Part shown: positions 43,714 to 51,008 of the stretch, piece by piece
Numbering within the stretch: position 1 is the first letter of the stretch
Layout: each line of letters starts with the position of its first letter
Assembly: GCA_030526485.1 (NCBI GenBank)
Contig: JAUNCS010000010.1
Coordinates: 1 to 51,008 of the forward strand
Source of the DNA: Erysipelotrichaceae bacterium
GTDB taxonomy: Bacteria; Bacillota_I; Bacilli_A; Erysipelotrichales; Erysipelotrichaceae
Length of the DNA: 51,008 bases
Direction of reading: 5' to 3'
The notes under the pieces: generated by a model
What the model saw: the letters and a program-made list of their open reading frames with translations, nothing else
Databases searched by the model: none
Told to the model about the DNA's origin: nothing
Program-made: the position numbers and the translations under genes

Positions 43714-44898
43714 TTACTTTAATAAGTCAGCGTAGAAGGCAAATAATTCTTCTTCTGTATTGAAGTTTGCCACATACATGAAGTTACCCATAGCACCTGA
43801 CAGAGCTTCTTCAACTCTTTGAGCCAACTTCATTTGACTGCCATACTTTTCAATGATTTCATCATGATTCATCTGATGAGCCTTACCATCTCTTCTGCCG
43901 ATGAAACCGCAGTAATACTGCTGCTCAGCCTTTGAGACTAAAGTGCTGTCATAAGCAATCATATCAGCCCAGATCTTATAGATATCGGCACCATTAGCCA
44001 TAATCATCATTTCTGGAGAAATACCGCCACTTGGACGCATATTTACTTCTAGAGCTACAACATCACCCTTCTTACCTAAACGCTGGTCTGAGTTTAAACG
44101 GAAGAATTCAAAGTGAACCATTCTTGATTTAACACCGAAGGCCTTAATTGTTCTTCTACCAGCATCAAGTAAATCTTCAGGCATTTCTTTTCTGATATAG
44201 AATAAAGAATCAGCATTTTCATTAACAACATCAACTAATGAACTAACAGTAACATTACCTGTTTCAAAAATAGGATTACCATTAGAATCAACGATGGCAT
44301 CGTATGAATTTACTGTTGCGTCAATAAATTCTTCCATGATGTATAAGCAATCATGTTTATTTTCAAAGAACTTCACAAGTTCTTCTTCATTTCTGATTTT
44401 ATGAGTATCGCTGGCACCAACACCATTGTCTGGTTTAGCGATTACTGGATAGCCAACTTCTTCAATAAACTTCTTGCAGCCCTTAATATCCTTAACAAGG
44501 TAATACTTAGCTACTGGTACACCAGCTTTTTCATAGTACTTCTTCATCTTAGACTTGTACTTAACTGAATCCATATCCTTTGTATGGAAGCCAGTGTTGA
44601 TATTGAAGTCATCTCTTAGATGAGCATCTCTTTCAAGCCAGTATTCGTTATTTGATTCAAGGTAGTCGATACGACCATACTTAAACGCAAAGAATGCTAC
44701 AGCTCTATATACTTCATCATAATTCTCAAGGCTAGATACCTTGTAGTATTCATGTAAAGCATCTTTTAGTTCAGGATTTAGTTCATCATATGGTGCATCA
44801 CCGATACCCAGAACTCTTAATCCGTTGTTTTTTAATTCCCTACAGAACTTGTAGTAAGTTGAAGGGAAATTAGGCGATAAAAATACAAAATTCTTCAT
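43714..44898 (-). CDS. ATP-grasp ligase (carbamoyl-phosphate-synthase-like)
   Basis: 394 residues. An N-terminal Rossmann-like half (about 1-115) is followed by an ATP-grasp fold: the conserved GYPVIAKPDNGVGASDTHKI segment near residue 150, the MEEFIDAT strand near 185 and the metal-binding EVNMRPSGG near 290. It joins a carboxylate to an amine or thiol using ATP. The substrate is not known. It lies three bases after esterase C on the same strand, and esterase B ends just beyond, which suggests that the esterases act on the ligase product or substrate. Confidence 0.88.
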   Translation of the reverse strand: MKNFVFLSPNFPSTYYKFCRELKNNGLRVLGIGDAPYDELNPELKDALHEYYKVSSLENYDEVYRAVAFFAFKYGRIDYLESNNEYWLERDAHLRDDFNINTGFHTKDMDSVKYKSKMKKYYEKAGVPVAKYYLVKDIKGCKKFIEEVGYPVIAKPDNGVGASDTHKIRNEEELVKFFENKHDCLYIMEEFIDATVNSYDAIVDSNGNPIFETGNVTVSSLVDVVNENADSLFYIRKEMPEDLLDAGRRTIKAFGVKSRMVHFEFFRLNSDQRLGKKGDVVALEVNMRPSGGISPEMMIMANGADIYKIWADMIAYDSTLVSKAEQQYYCGFIGRRDGKAHQMNHDEIIEKYGSQMKLAQRVEEALSGAMGNFMYVANFNTEEELFAFYADLLK

Positions 44899-44901
44899 GA
44901 C

Positions 44902-45663
44902 TTAATCCTCTTTCAATAATAACGGTAAAAATACAGGAAGCTGTCTCTCCCAACTTGCTTCATTATGTTCACCGAACTGTATCGCATGAACATATAAATG
45001 AATCTCTTTTCTTCTTAGAACGTCCACACAGTTCCAGAAGCTATCGTAAGCCATTTTACCAAACTTACCTTTGGTCTCCCTACTTCCATAATCAAGGTAA
45101 ATTGTAGTATTTGGATTACACTTTGTTTTCTTAGCCAGACTTACCAGTTTCATGTTGTCAACCCACAAAGATGGTGATAAACAGGCAGCTTTTCCAAAGA
45201 CGTCGTTTCGAGCCAAACAGGCGTAATAGGAAATTAAACCACCCATTGAAGATCCAGCTATCATTGTATGTTCTCTATCCGCAAGCGTAGGATAGTTTTC
45301 ATCAATGAAAGGCTTTAGTTCTTCAACAATCCAATTGATATAGGTCTTGCCTCTTCCCGTAATTTTTCCGAATTTAAAATCTTTATAACTATATGGCGAA
45401 TACTCACATAGTCTGGTATTGTCAGGGTTTCTACTTGAATCAATACCCACAACAATCAAACGAGTGTTGTGTTTGATGAGATAATCAAACATGCCCCATG
45501 ATTTGCCATAAGTGGCATCTTTATCATAGAAAACATTTTGACCATCCATCATATATATAACCGGTAATCTTTCATCCTTTCTGATAAAGTCTGGAACATA
45601 TACCGTTAAATATCTTTCTTCATCACTTAAACAATCAATCGTAATACTAATTTTTTCAATCAT
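44902..45663 (-). CDS. alpha/beta-hydrolase esterase C (paralogue)
   Basis: 253 residues. It contains LTVYVPDFIRKDERLPVIYMMDGQNVF, DATYGKSWGMFDYL, the nucleophile motif IAGSSMGGLISYY near residue 132 and a C-terminal EHNEASWERQLP with the likely His. It is closest in layout to the genes at 8711 and 41092. It is the first gene of a two-gene operon with the ATP-grasp ligase, three bases apart. No Shine-Dalgarno sequence is evident. Confidence 0.87.
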   Translation of the reverse strand: MIEKISITIDCLSDEERYLTVYVPDFIRKDERLPVIYMMDGQNVFYDKDATYGKSWGMFDYLIKHNTRLIVVGIDSSRNPDNTRLCEYSPYSYKDFKFGKITGRGKTYINWIVEELKPFIDENYPTLADREHTMIAGSSMGGLISYYACLARNDVFGKAACLSPSLWVDNMKLVSLAKKTKCNPNTTIYLDYGSRETKGKFGKMAYDSFWNCVDVLRRKEIHLYVHAIQFGEHNEASWERQLPVFLPLLLKED

Positions 45664-45703
45664 ATAAATACCATTAATATTCTAAGTATATAACAGAATG
45701 ACT

Positions 45704-46018
45704 CTATTTCGTTTCATTTCCATCCTGCCACTGGTATTTTTTTAAATCGACATGATTGCCAACAAGTTCTACCCCGTCTTCTAAAAGTCTTCTTCTTTGC
45801 TCAATAAAGCCACCAAAGCCATAGGCATCTGATAAACGACCCTCATTATTTACAACCTTAAAACAGGGATACCTGACTGGCTCTGTGTTACTGTGAAGGA
45901 TATTGCCTACCGCCCTGCAAGCCTTTGGCCTGTTAAGCGCTCTGGCAATCTGGCTATAGGTAACTACTTTAGCTTTAGGAATCTTTGTAAGATATTCAAA
46001 TACTTCATCTTTAAACAT
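45704..46018 (-). CDS. MGMT/Ogt-like DNA alkyltransferase domain protein
   Basis: 104 residues, only the C-terminal DNA-binding domain of O6-alkylguanine-DNA alkyltransferases. The active-site PCHRV motif reads YPCFKVV: the acceptor Cys is kept, but the following His and Arg are Phe and Lys. It is therefore neither a normal MGMT nor a Trp-type alkyltransferase-like protein. The flanking AYGFGGFIEQRRRLLEDG is typical. The TAAAAT box ends six bases before the ATG and no Shine-Dalgarno sequence is present. It is divergent from hsp20. Confidence 0.82.
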   Translation of the reverse strand: MFKDEVFEYLTKIPKAKVVTYSQIARALNRPKACRAVGNILHSNTEPVRYPCFKVVNNEGRLSDAYGFGGFIEQRRRLLEDGVELVGNHVDLKKYQWQDGNETK

Positions 46019-46024
46019 ACTTAT

Positions 46025-46030
46025 ATTTTA
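46025..46030 (-). promoter_or_regulatory. -10 box for a leaderless MGMT-like transcript
   Basis: TAAAAT on the minus strand, six bases (ATAAGT) before the ATG at 46018. No Shine-Dalgarno sequence is present. Confidence 0.5.
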
Positions 46031-46041
46031 CACACTGATAA

Positions 46042-46103
46042 TTAGCACAACATTATCACTCTTGCTAGCACTCTTGTGTTGACTTTGCTAATGAAGGTGC
46101 TAA
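46042..46103 (+). promoter_or_regulatory. CIRCE-like operator cluster before hsp20
   Basis: CTAGCACTC, nine bases, then CTTTGCTAA (46065-46091) is a degenerate CIRCE element. Two more half-sites flank it: TTAGCAC at 46042-46048 and GTGCTAA at 46097-46103. The groES operator has a similar third half-site, so HrcA control of hsp20 is likely. Confidence 0.7.
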
Positions 46104-46106
46104 GAT
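46079..46106 (+). promoter_or_regulatory. hsp20 promoter
   Basis: TTGACT (46079-46084), 16 bases, then TAAGAT (46101-46106). The boxes are interleaved with the CIRCE-like half-sites. Confidence 0.65.
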
Positions 46107-46147
46107 AAAGGTGTACAAGATATGTACTCAAACTGGAGGTAATTAAA

Positions 46148-46561
46148 ATGTTATATATTCCTAGAAAAAATGATTTATTTGATGATATGTTTGATAGTTT
46201 CTTCTCTGTTGATTCAAGAAGCGTAGATATGATGAAAACTGATATCCGTGAAAAAGACGGCTACTATACTTTAGAAATCGAAGTTCCTGGCTATCGCAAA
46301 GAAGATATTAATTTGGAAATCGCTTCAGGTTATTTAACCGTTAGTGCTAAGCGTGATACAAGTAATGAAGAAACAGATTCTAAGGGTCGTTTATTAAGAT
46401 CTGAAAGAAGCTTTGGAACCTGTTCTAGAAGCTACTATGTTGGTGACACCATTAAGGCCAGTGATATTAAGGCCAGATTTGAAAATGGTATCTTAGAAAT
46501 TATTGTTCCTTCTGTAGAACAGAAACGCATTGATTCAAAAGAAACTATTATGATTGATTAA
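46148..46561 (+). CDS. hsp20: small heat shock protein, Hsp20/alpha-crystallin family
   Basis: 137 residues. The alpha-crystallin domain runs from YTLEIEVPGYRKEDINLEIA near residue 40 to FENGILEIIVPSVEQ near 120, and the C-terminal IxI-like tail holds ETIMID. ATP-independent holdase that binds unfolding proteins. A strong GGAGG precedes the ATG. The CIRCE-type operator ahead of it ties it to the groESL heat-shock regulon. Confidence 0.95.
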   Translation: MLYIPRKNDLFDDMFDSFFSVDSRSVDMMKTDIREKDGYYTLEIEVPGYRKEDINLEIASGYLTVSAKRDTSNEETDSKGRLLRSERSFGTCSRSYYVGDTIKASDIKARFENGILEIIVPSVEQKRIDSKETIMID

Positions 46562-46565
46562 AGAA

Positions 46566-46595
46566 AAATGGAAGCTAGTAAGCTTCCATTTCTTT
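46566..46595 (+). terminator. hsp20 terminator
   Basis: An 11-bp perfect stem (46566-46576 with 46581-46591) is followed by TCTTTTAT. The reverse strand also has a T run, so it may serve hypA too. Confidence 0.8.
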
Positions 46596-46919
46596 TATAT
46601 AAAATTCATTTCCCTGCAGAAGATAGGTATTGGTACTATTGCACTTAGGACAGACCTTTTTATAAATAATCGTGTTATAGTCATTACCGCAGTCTTCACA
46701 ATGTGTGATTGCTTCAATTTTCTCGATTTTTAATTGACAGTTTGTCATTAATTCGCGCTTGCTAACAGCCCAGTTCCAGCAATCAACCAAATAATTATCG
46801 ACAACCCCGCTCACTGTTCCAAGCTGGATAGTGACGGAGTTGACGTGATTTACTTTGTTTTCTTTGGCTATCTTTTCGCATTCATCAATGACGTAGAATA
46901 CTACACCTAACTCGTGCAT
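46575..46919 (-). CDS. hypA: HypA-like nickel/zinc chaperone
   Basis: 114 residues. The nickel-binding N-terminus is MHELG and two CXXC pairs (CEDC near residue 73 and CPKC near 90) form the structural zinc site. HypA hands nickel to the [NiFe]-hydrogenase precursor, working with HypB. The start overlaps the stop codon of the oxidoreductase gene (TAATG). No hydrogenase genes are in the window, so its nickel client is unknown. Confidence 0.9.
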   Translation of the reverse strand: MHELGVVFYVIDECEKIAKENKVNHVNSVTIQLGTVSGVVDNYLVDCWNWAVSKRELMTNCQLKIEKIEAITHCEDCGNDYNTIIYKKVCPKCNSTNTYLLQGNEFYIKEMEAY

Positions 46920-49768
46920 TATTCGTCAACTTCTTTTGGTTTGATATGTAAAGCAATCTTAGCTGCACGCTTAGTAGCGTATGGAATGATATGTTTGAAC
47001 TTATCTTCAGCAGTAACCATGTGAGTGCATTCCGGATGAGTTCTTACCAGGTGAATTGCGTCAAATTCACATCTTGTAGTACATAGACCACAGCCAATAC
47101 ACTTGTGAGGGTCAACAACAGACACACCACAACCCAGACATCTGGAAGTTTCAATCTTAACCTGTTCTTCAGTTAAAGTTAGTCTGTCATCTTCAAATGA
47201 CATGCCAGGTTCCTTGATACCCTTAAGCGGTTCAGCCTGTCTTTGAGCGTGATCGTAATCATCAACTCTGATATCATCTTTATTTAATTCAATGAAGTTG
47301 CGGCAATCAAGACCAATAGTTAAGCTTGCACCATATGGAGCACGGGCATGAACATAACGGTGCAGTCTTTCAGCAGCCATATGTCCTTGTGCAATTGCAT
47401 CAATTACAAACTTCGGACCAGTGTACACATCACCACCAACAAAGATAGATGGATCATCAGTCTGGAAAGTCTTGCTATCAGCCACTGGATAGTTGCCTCT
47501 CCAGAACTTAACATTTGTACCCTCAAGCATATTGCCCCAGACTACAGTCTGACCAATAGCGAAGACAACTTTGTCAGCCTTAACTTCCATTGTTTCTTTT
47601 TCATCGTATTGAGGATTGAACTTACCATCAACGATAGTAGCCAGACATTTCTTGAACACCACAGCAGTAACGCAGCCATTTTCGTCAACCTTAAGTTCCT
47701 TTGGACCCCAGCCATTATTGATTTCAACGTTTTCTTCAAGAGCTTCTTCGATTTCGTCCTTAGCAGCAGGCATTGTCTCTCTTGTTTCTAGAGCAAACAT
47801 TGAAACCTTATTTGCGTGGAAACGATGAGCAGTTCTTGCACAGTCGATAGCTACATTACCACCACCAACAACGATTACATCACCATCAATCTTCTGGCCA
47901 TTATTTTCATATGCTTCTTTTAAGAAGTCGATAGCGATAGCAGTACCTTTTGCATGATCGTTTTCAACACCTGGGTATCTGCCACCCTGACAGCCAATTG
48001 CGATATAGAAGGCAGCATAACCTTCTTCTTTTAGCTGGGCAATAGTTACATCCTTACCAACTTCAACGTTGCAGCGGATGTCTGCACCTAATTCTTTAAT
48101 AATTTCAATTTCCGCATCGATCACATCTTTTTCCAGCTTGTATGATGGGATGCCATATCTTAACATACCGCCTGGTTCAGCATTCTTTTCAAATACCGTT
48201 ACCTTATAACCCATTTCACCAAGGTAATAAGCAGCGGTTAAACCAGCAGGACCAGCACCAATAATCGCGATCTTATCTGGCCATCTTTCAAGTTTGTTTG
48301 TTCTACCTGGAGAAGCCGCAATCTTAACCGGTGGAATGTATCTATTTTCAGCCTTTAATTCCTGTTCAGCAATAAATTTCTTAACCGCATCGATTGATAC
48401 AGCTCTATCAATTGTGCCTCTTGTACAAGCTTCTTCACAACGCTTGTTGCAGATGCGGCCACATACTGCTGGGAATGGATTATCTTTCTTGATTAATTTT
48501 AACGCTTCAAGATAATCACCCTGGGCAGCCTTCTTTAAGTAACCCTGAATAGCGATGTGTGCAGGACATGCACTCTTACATGGTGCAGTACCAGTATCGT
48601 GACACTGAACAGTTCTGGTATCACGATAATTTTCATCCCACTTGTCCTTACCCCACTTAGTCGCATCAGGTAATTCAATGCGCGGGTATTTAATTAATGA
48701 ACCATCTTTCTTGCAAAGTTTCTGGCCAAGTCTGGCAGCACCAGCTGGACATACTTCAACACACTTGCCACAGGCAACACACTTTTCTCTGTCTACTTTT
48801 GCACGATATGCGCTTGCTGACATATTTGGTGTATTAAATAACTGTGAAGTTCTTAGGGCATTACAGATATTTACGTTACAGTTACAGATACCAAAAATCT
48901 TATTATCACCATCGATATTTGTAATCTGGTGTACATAACCCAGTTCTTCACCACGTTTTAAGATGGCTAAAGCCTCTTCCTTGGTGATGTCATGACCCTT
49001 ATGAGTTTCTCTACAATAGTCGGCAAAGTCACCTACACCAATACACCACGCTTCATTATCATCAGCTACGCCTTCTTCCATCTTTCCTCTTGAAGTACGA
49101 CATGAACACTGACCTACACCAATATGGCCTTCGTATTTATCTAACCAGTATGATAACTGTTCAAGATCAACTTTTTTGTTTTCCATTAAAATGGCTTTTT
49201 CAACCGGAATAACATGCATACCAATGCCGGCACCACCTGGAGGAACCAGCTGTGTAATGCCAGCAAGCGGGATATATGTCATTCTTTCAAAGAACGGAGC
49301 TACTTCTGGATGTTCCTCAATTCTTCTGTTTTCACCAGTTTCTGGATCTTCGTGCATGTTGAATAGTTCAGCTGAACCAGGAACAAACATTGGCAGAATG
49401 TATCTTCTTTCAGACTGAGGAGCAGTACGGCCATTATGATCATAGTGATAACCGTAGTCATATTCCAATAGACCAATAAAAGACATTTCGTCTAATAGTT
49501 TCTGTAGTTTTTCCTTATCAAATTGAGGAACCAGTTTGCTGATTTCTTCAAAAGTATAAGGATGACGCATCTTCATGGCCAGACCAATATCCGCCATTTC
49601 ATCAGTCACTAAATCTGCCAGACCCCAGTATTCAGGATCGTCTGAAGTTACCTTGCCCAACTTATGTAGTGCTACGTCAGTAATTTTCTTTCCTAAAGCT
49701 AAAATTTTAGGATTTGGATTCTTTTCACCCATTCTCTTGGGCTTGATTACAGTCGACATCTCAGCCAT
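46919..49768 (-). CDS. large FeS/FAD oxidoreductase, GltD-like with extra FeS domains
   Basis: 949 residues. The first 300 hold a helical, winged-helix-like region and Cys motifs (GQCSCRT near 222, CNCNVNICNAL near 300). A ferredoxin motif CVACGKCVEVCPAG follows near 330. A dihydropyrimidine-dehydrogenase/GltD-type N-terminal FeS region (CKSACPAHIAIQGYL, CGRICNKRCEEAC) spans about 395-450. Residues about 500-830 bind FAD and NAD(P)H (IGAGPAGLTAAYYL, VVVGGGNVAIDCAR). The C-terminus has CIGCGLCTTRCEF. It transfers electrons between NAD(P)H and an unknown acceptor, and lies between hypB and hypA. AGGAG precedes the ATG. Confidence 0.85.
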   Translation of the reverse strand: MAEMSTVIKPKRMGEKNPNPKILALGKKITDVALHKLGKVTSDDPEYWGLADLVTDEMADIGLAMKMRHPYTFEEISKLVPQFDKEKLQKLLDEMSFIGLLEYDYGYHYDHNGRTAPQSERRYILPMFVPGSAELFNMHEDPETGENRRIEEHPEVAPFFERMTYIPLAGITQLVPPGGAGIGMHVIPVEKAILMENKKVDLEQLSYWLDKYEGHIGVGQCSCRTSRGKMEEGVADDNEAWCIGVGDFADYCRETHKGHDITKEEALAILKRGEELGYVHQITNIDGDNKIFGICNCNVNICNALRTSQLFNTPNMSASAYRAKVDREKCVACGKCVEVCPAGAARLGQKLCKKDGSLIKYPRIELPDATKWGKDKWDENYRDTRTVQCHDTGTAPCKSACPAHIAIQGYLKKAAQGDYLEALKLIKKDNPFPAVCGRICNKRCEEACTRGTIDRAVSIDAVKKFIAEQELKAENRYIPPVKIAASPGRTNKLERWPDKIAIIGAGPAGLTAAYYLGEMGYKVTVFEKNAEPGGMLRYGIPSYKLEKDVIDAEIEIIKELGADIRCNVEVGKDVTIAQLKEEGYAAFYIAIGCQGGRYPGVENDHAKGTAIAIDFLKEAYENNGQKIDGDVIVVGGGNVAIDCARTAHRFHANKVSMFALETRETMPAAKDEIEEALEENVEINNGWGPKELKVDENGCVTAVVFKKCLATIVDGKFNPQYDEKETMEVKADKVVFAIGQTVVWGNMLEGTNVKFWRGNYPVADSKTFQTDDPSIFVGGDVYTGPKFVIDAIAQGHMAAERLHRYVHARAPYGASLTIGLDCRNFIELNKDDIRVDDYDHAQRQAEPLKGIKEPGMSFEDDRLTLTEEQVKIETSRCLGCGVSVVDPHKCIGCGLCTTRCEFDAIHLVRTHPECTHMVTAEDKFKHIIPYATKRAAKIALHIKPKEVDE

Positions 49769-49771
49769 GAT

Positions 49772-50440
49772 TTACTCCTTCCAGTTTTTCACTTCGTCTC
49801 TTAGCCAATTTGCAAATTCTTCTATACCCTCACCGGTTTTAGCACTGATTTCCAGTACCTGACAGTGCGGATTTCTTCTTGCGATATATTCTTTACATTT
49901 CTCACTATCGAAATCAAAATATGGTTTTACATCAATTTTGTTGATTAAGACAAGAGAAGATACCTGATACATCAATGGATACTTTAGCGGTTTATCATCA
50001 CCTTCAGGAACCGATAAGATATTAATTGATTTACAAGCTCCTGTATCAAATTCTGCCGGGCACACCAGATTGCCCACGTTTTCCAGAATTATCAAATCAT
50101 AATCCTTCGCTAATTCCGCTATTCCCTGTCTTGTCATTTCTGCATCCAGATGGCACATTCCTCCAGTATGTAGCTGAATAGAATCTACGCCAGTCTCTCT
50201 AACCACTGTTTTAGCATCCTTATCTGAGTCGATATCTGCTTCCATAACGGCGATTCGCATCTCATTTTTAAGCATGTTTATGGTTTTTACCAGTGTTGTT
50301 GTTTTACCTGAACCAGGAGATGACATGACATTCAATAAATATGTTTTCTTCGCTTTTAATTCATCTCTAAGTAAATTAGCCCTTTTATCGTTGTTGGCGA
50401 AAACGGACTGCTTCACTTCAATTACTCTTACTGTATCCAT
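49772..50440 (-). CDS. hypB: HypB-like nickel GTPase
   Basis: 222 residues from MDTVRVIEV (50440), after GGGGG. Walker A is SSPGSGKTTTL near residue 40, and the metal-binding TGGMCHLDAEM follows near 95. The G4-type NKID and G5-like SAKTGEG motifs are near 170 and 200. There is no His-rich N-terminal nickel store. HypB delivers nickel with HypA. It is the first gene of a three-gene operon: hypB, oxidoreductase, hypA, with gaps of three bases or less. Confidence 0.92.
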   Translation of the reverse strand: MDTVRVIEVKQSVFANNDKRANLLRDELKAKKTYLLNVMSSPGSGKTTTLVKTINMLKNEMRIAVMEADIDSDKDAKTVVRETGVDSIQLHTGGMCHLDAEMTRQGIAELAKDYDLIILENVGNLVCPAEFDTGACKSINILSVPEGDDKPLKYPLMYQVSSLVLINKIDVKPYFDFDSEKCKEYIARRNPHCQVLEISAKTGEGIEEFANWLRDEVKNWKE

Positions 50441-50509
50441 TGATTTCCCCCTAATATTCATATTTATTATATAAGTAAAAATTTTACGCATCCCTCTAAG
50501 GGGTTTAGG

Positions 50510-50539
50510 ATTTAGGCATAATCAAAATTTTGCCTAAAT
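50510..50539. repeat. perfect 9-bp inverted repeat between hypB and the acidic-protein gene
   Basis: ATTTAGGCA at 50510-50518 and TGCCTAAAT at 50531-50539, with a 12-base spacer. It lies between divergent promoters, which suggests a regulator binding site, possibly for a metal or redox sensor. No regulator is encoded nearby. Confidence 0.45.
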
Positions 50540-50579
50540 GTAAACTTTTTGTAAAAAGTGGGAGTACAATATATTTTGT

Positions 50580-50939
50580 ATGCATGACAAATTAGTGAAT
50601 GAAAAAGTCTTAAATAAGGATAGCGAAGAATATAAGGAACTCTTGAAACAGATCACTAACGAGGTTGATAAGATGACCAGTTTAGAAATGCGCGAATATA
50701 TCATAAACAGTCGTATCAATGAACATTTTAATTACGTTAAACAAGCCAATCCTTTTTTCTATTCTTATTTTGATGAAAATTTCTCAGATGACCTGGATGA
50801 AAACGAGACTGAAGAAAGAGATTATTTTGATGATTATGAGGACTTAAATCCCTTCATTCCTTCTTATTCGTACGCAGAAGATGATGAACCTTTTTCCGAT
50901 GACATCGATGAGAATTTCTTTGAAGACGATGAAGAATAA
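50580..50939 (+). CDS. very acidic hypothetical protein, 119 residues
   Basis: The first half (MHDKLVNEKVLNKDSEEYKE ... TSLEMREYIINSRINEH) looks helical. The second half is dominated by Asp, Glu, Phe and Tyr (DDYEDLNPFIPSYSYAEDDE and a terminal DEEDD-like run). I do not recognise it, and low complexity makes similarity searches unreliable. A TACAAT box precedes the ATG by about nine bases, and the AGGAG-like GGGAG is too far upstream to serve. It is divergent from hypB, and a terminator follows it. Confidence 0.6.
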   Translation: MHDKLVNEKVLNKDSEEYKELLKQITNEVDKMTSLEMREYIINSRINEHFNYVKQANPFFYSYFDENFSDDLDENETEERDYFDDYEDLNPFIPSYSYAEDDEPFSDDIDENFFEDDEE

Positions 50940-50978
50940 AACAGGCTTGGTCCTTTTGGAACCAAACCTGTTTTCTTT
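50938..50978. terminator. bidirectional terminator near the window end
   Basis: AAACAGG and TTGGT pair with ACCAA and CCTGTTT around a short loop, with a T run following on the plus strand and another in the mirror direction. Confidence 0.75.
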
Positions 50979-50984
50979 TATTGA

Positions 50985-51008
50985 TTATTGTTTAATAAAT
51001 ACCTCGAA
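50985..51008 (-). CDS. possible C-terminal end of a minus-strand gene, truncated
   Basis: Eight codons on the minus strand read FEVFIKQ and a stop at 50985-50987. A bidirectional terminator lies immediately beyond, which suits the end of a convergent gene. Too little is present to name a family. Confidence 0.25.
   Translation of the reverse strand, partial: FEVFIKQ

Overview
The window is a low-GC chromosomal segment from a Bacillota bacterium. The most likely group is Erysipelotrichia or a close relative. The evidence is the HrcA/CIRCE-type groESL control, the HprK and PpaX-like carbon-control genes, a T-box before metG, MurT/GatD, the rpmH-rnpA-yidC-jag block and the tightly packed operons. 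No rRNA, CRISPR array, insertion sequence or prophage was recognised. Nearly all of it looks like host core genome, with a few accessory islands.

Layout. 1-2470: groES-groEL on the minus strand behind a CIRCE operator, flanked on each side by a candidate structured RNA with its own promoter. 2470-6970: a broken acyltransferase-like gene, a COG2509 flavoprotein, tpiA, pgk and a 44-residue protein. 7010-10134: yigZ, a small membrane protein, an HTH regulator, an esterase and upp. 10196-16147: lgt fused to a PpaX-like phosphatase, hprK and uvrA, with ung divergent. 16157-18343: a hypothetical gene, a nucleoside hydrolase and a membrane-anchored GH25 lysozyme. 18378-22012: jag, yidC, rnpA, rpmH and an unusual PTS permease. 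22061-27272: a DJ-1 family protein, a DUF5131-like protein, gatD, murT and T-box-controlled metG. 27527-33013: a nine-gene Tad-like pilus operon. 33115-39239: an aldo/keto reductase, M18 aminopeptidase, nitroreductase, tRNA-Arg, dut, a dipeptidase, and a ribbon-helix-helix/SPFH pair. 39339-41038: rho and three tRNAs. 41092-45663: three more esterases, adenosine deaminase and an ATP-grasp ligase. 45704-50939: an MGMT-like gene, hsp20, hypA, a 949-residue FeS/FAD oxidoreductase, hypB and a very acidic protein.

The most unusual system is the Tad-like operon. It has one ATPase, one fused TadB/TadC platform protein, a secreted repeat protein and five tiny pilin-like proteins. All five begin with Met, a short charged/aromatic stretch and Glu-Tyr, then a hydrophobic helix. 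They lack the leader peptide and Gly cleavage site of Flp pilins, and the window has no prepilin peptidase gene. This suggests a pilus built from subunits that need no leader processing.

Other points for a second look: an esterase/ATP-grasp gene cluster; nine genes whose -10 box ends 6-7 bases before the start codon with no Shine-Dalgarno sequence, as in leaderless mRNAs, several of them for DNA repair; a GatD subunit without its catalytic Cys and His; a PTS EIIB domain without its phosphorylated Cys; and nickel chaperone genes hypA and hypB bracketing an oxidoreductase with no hydrogenase in sight.
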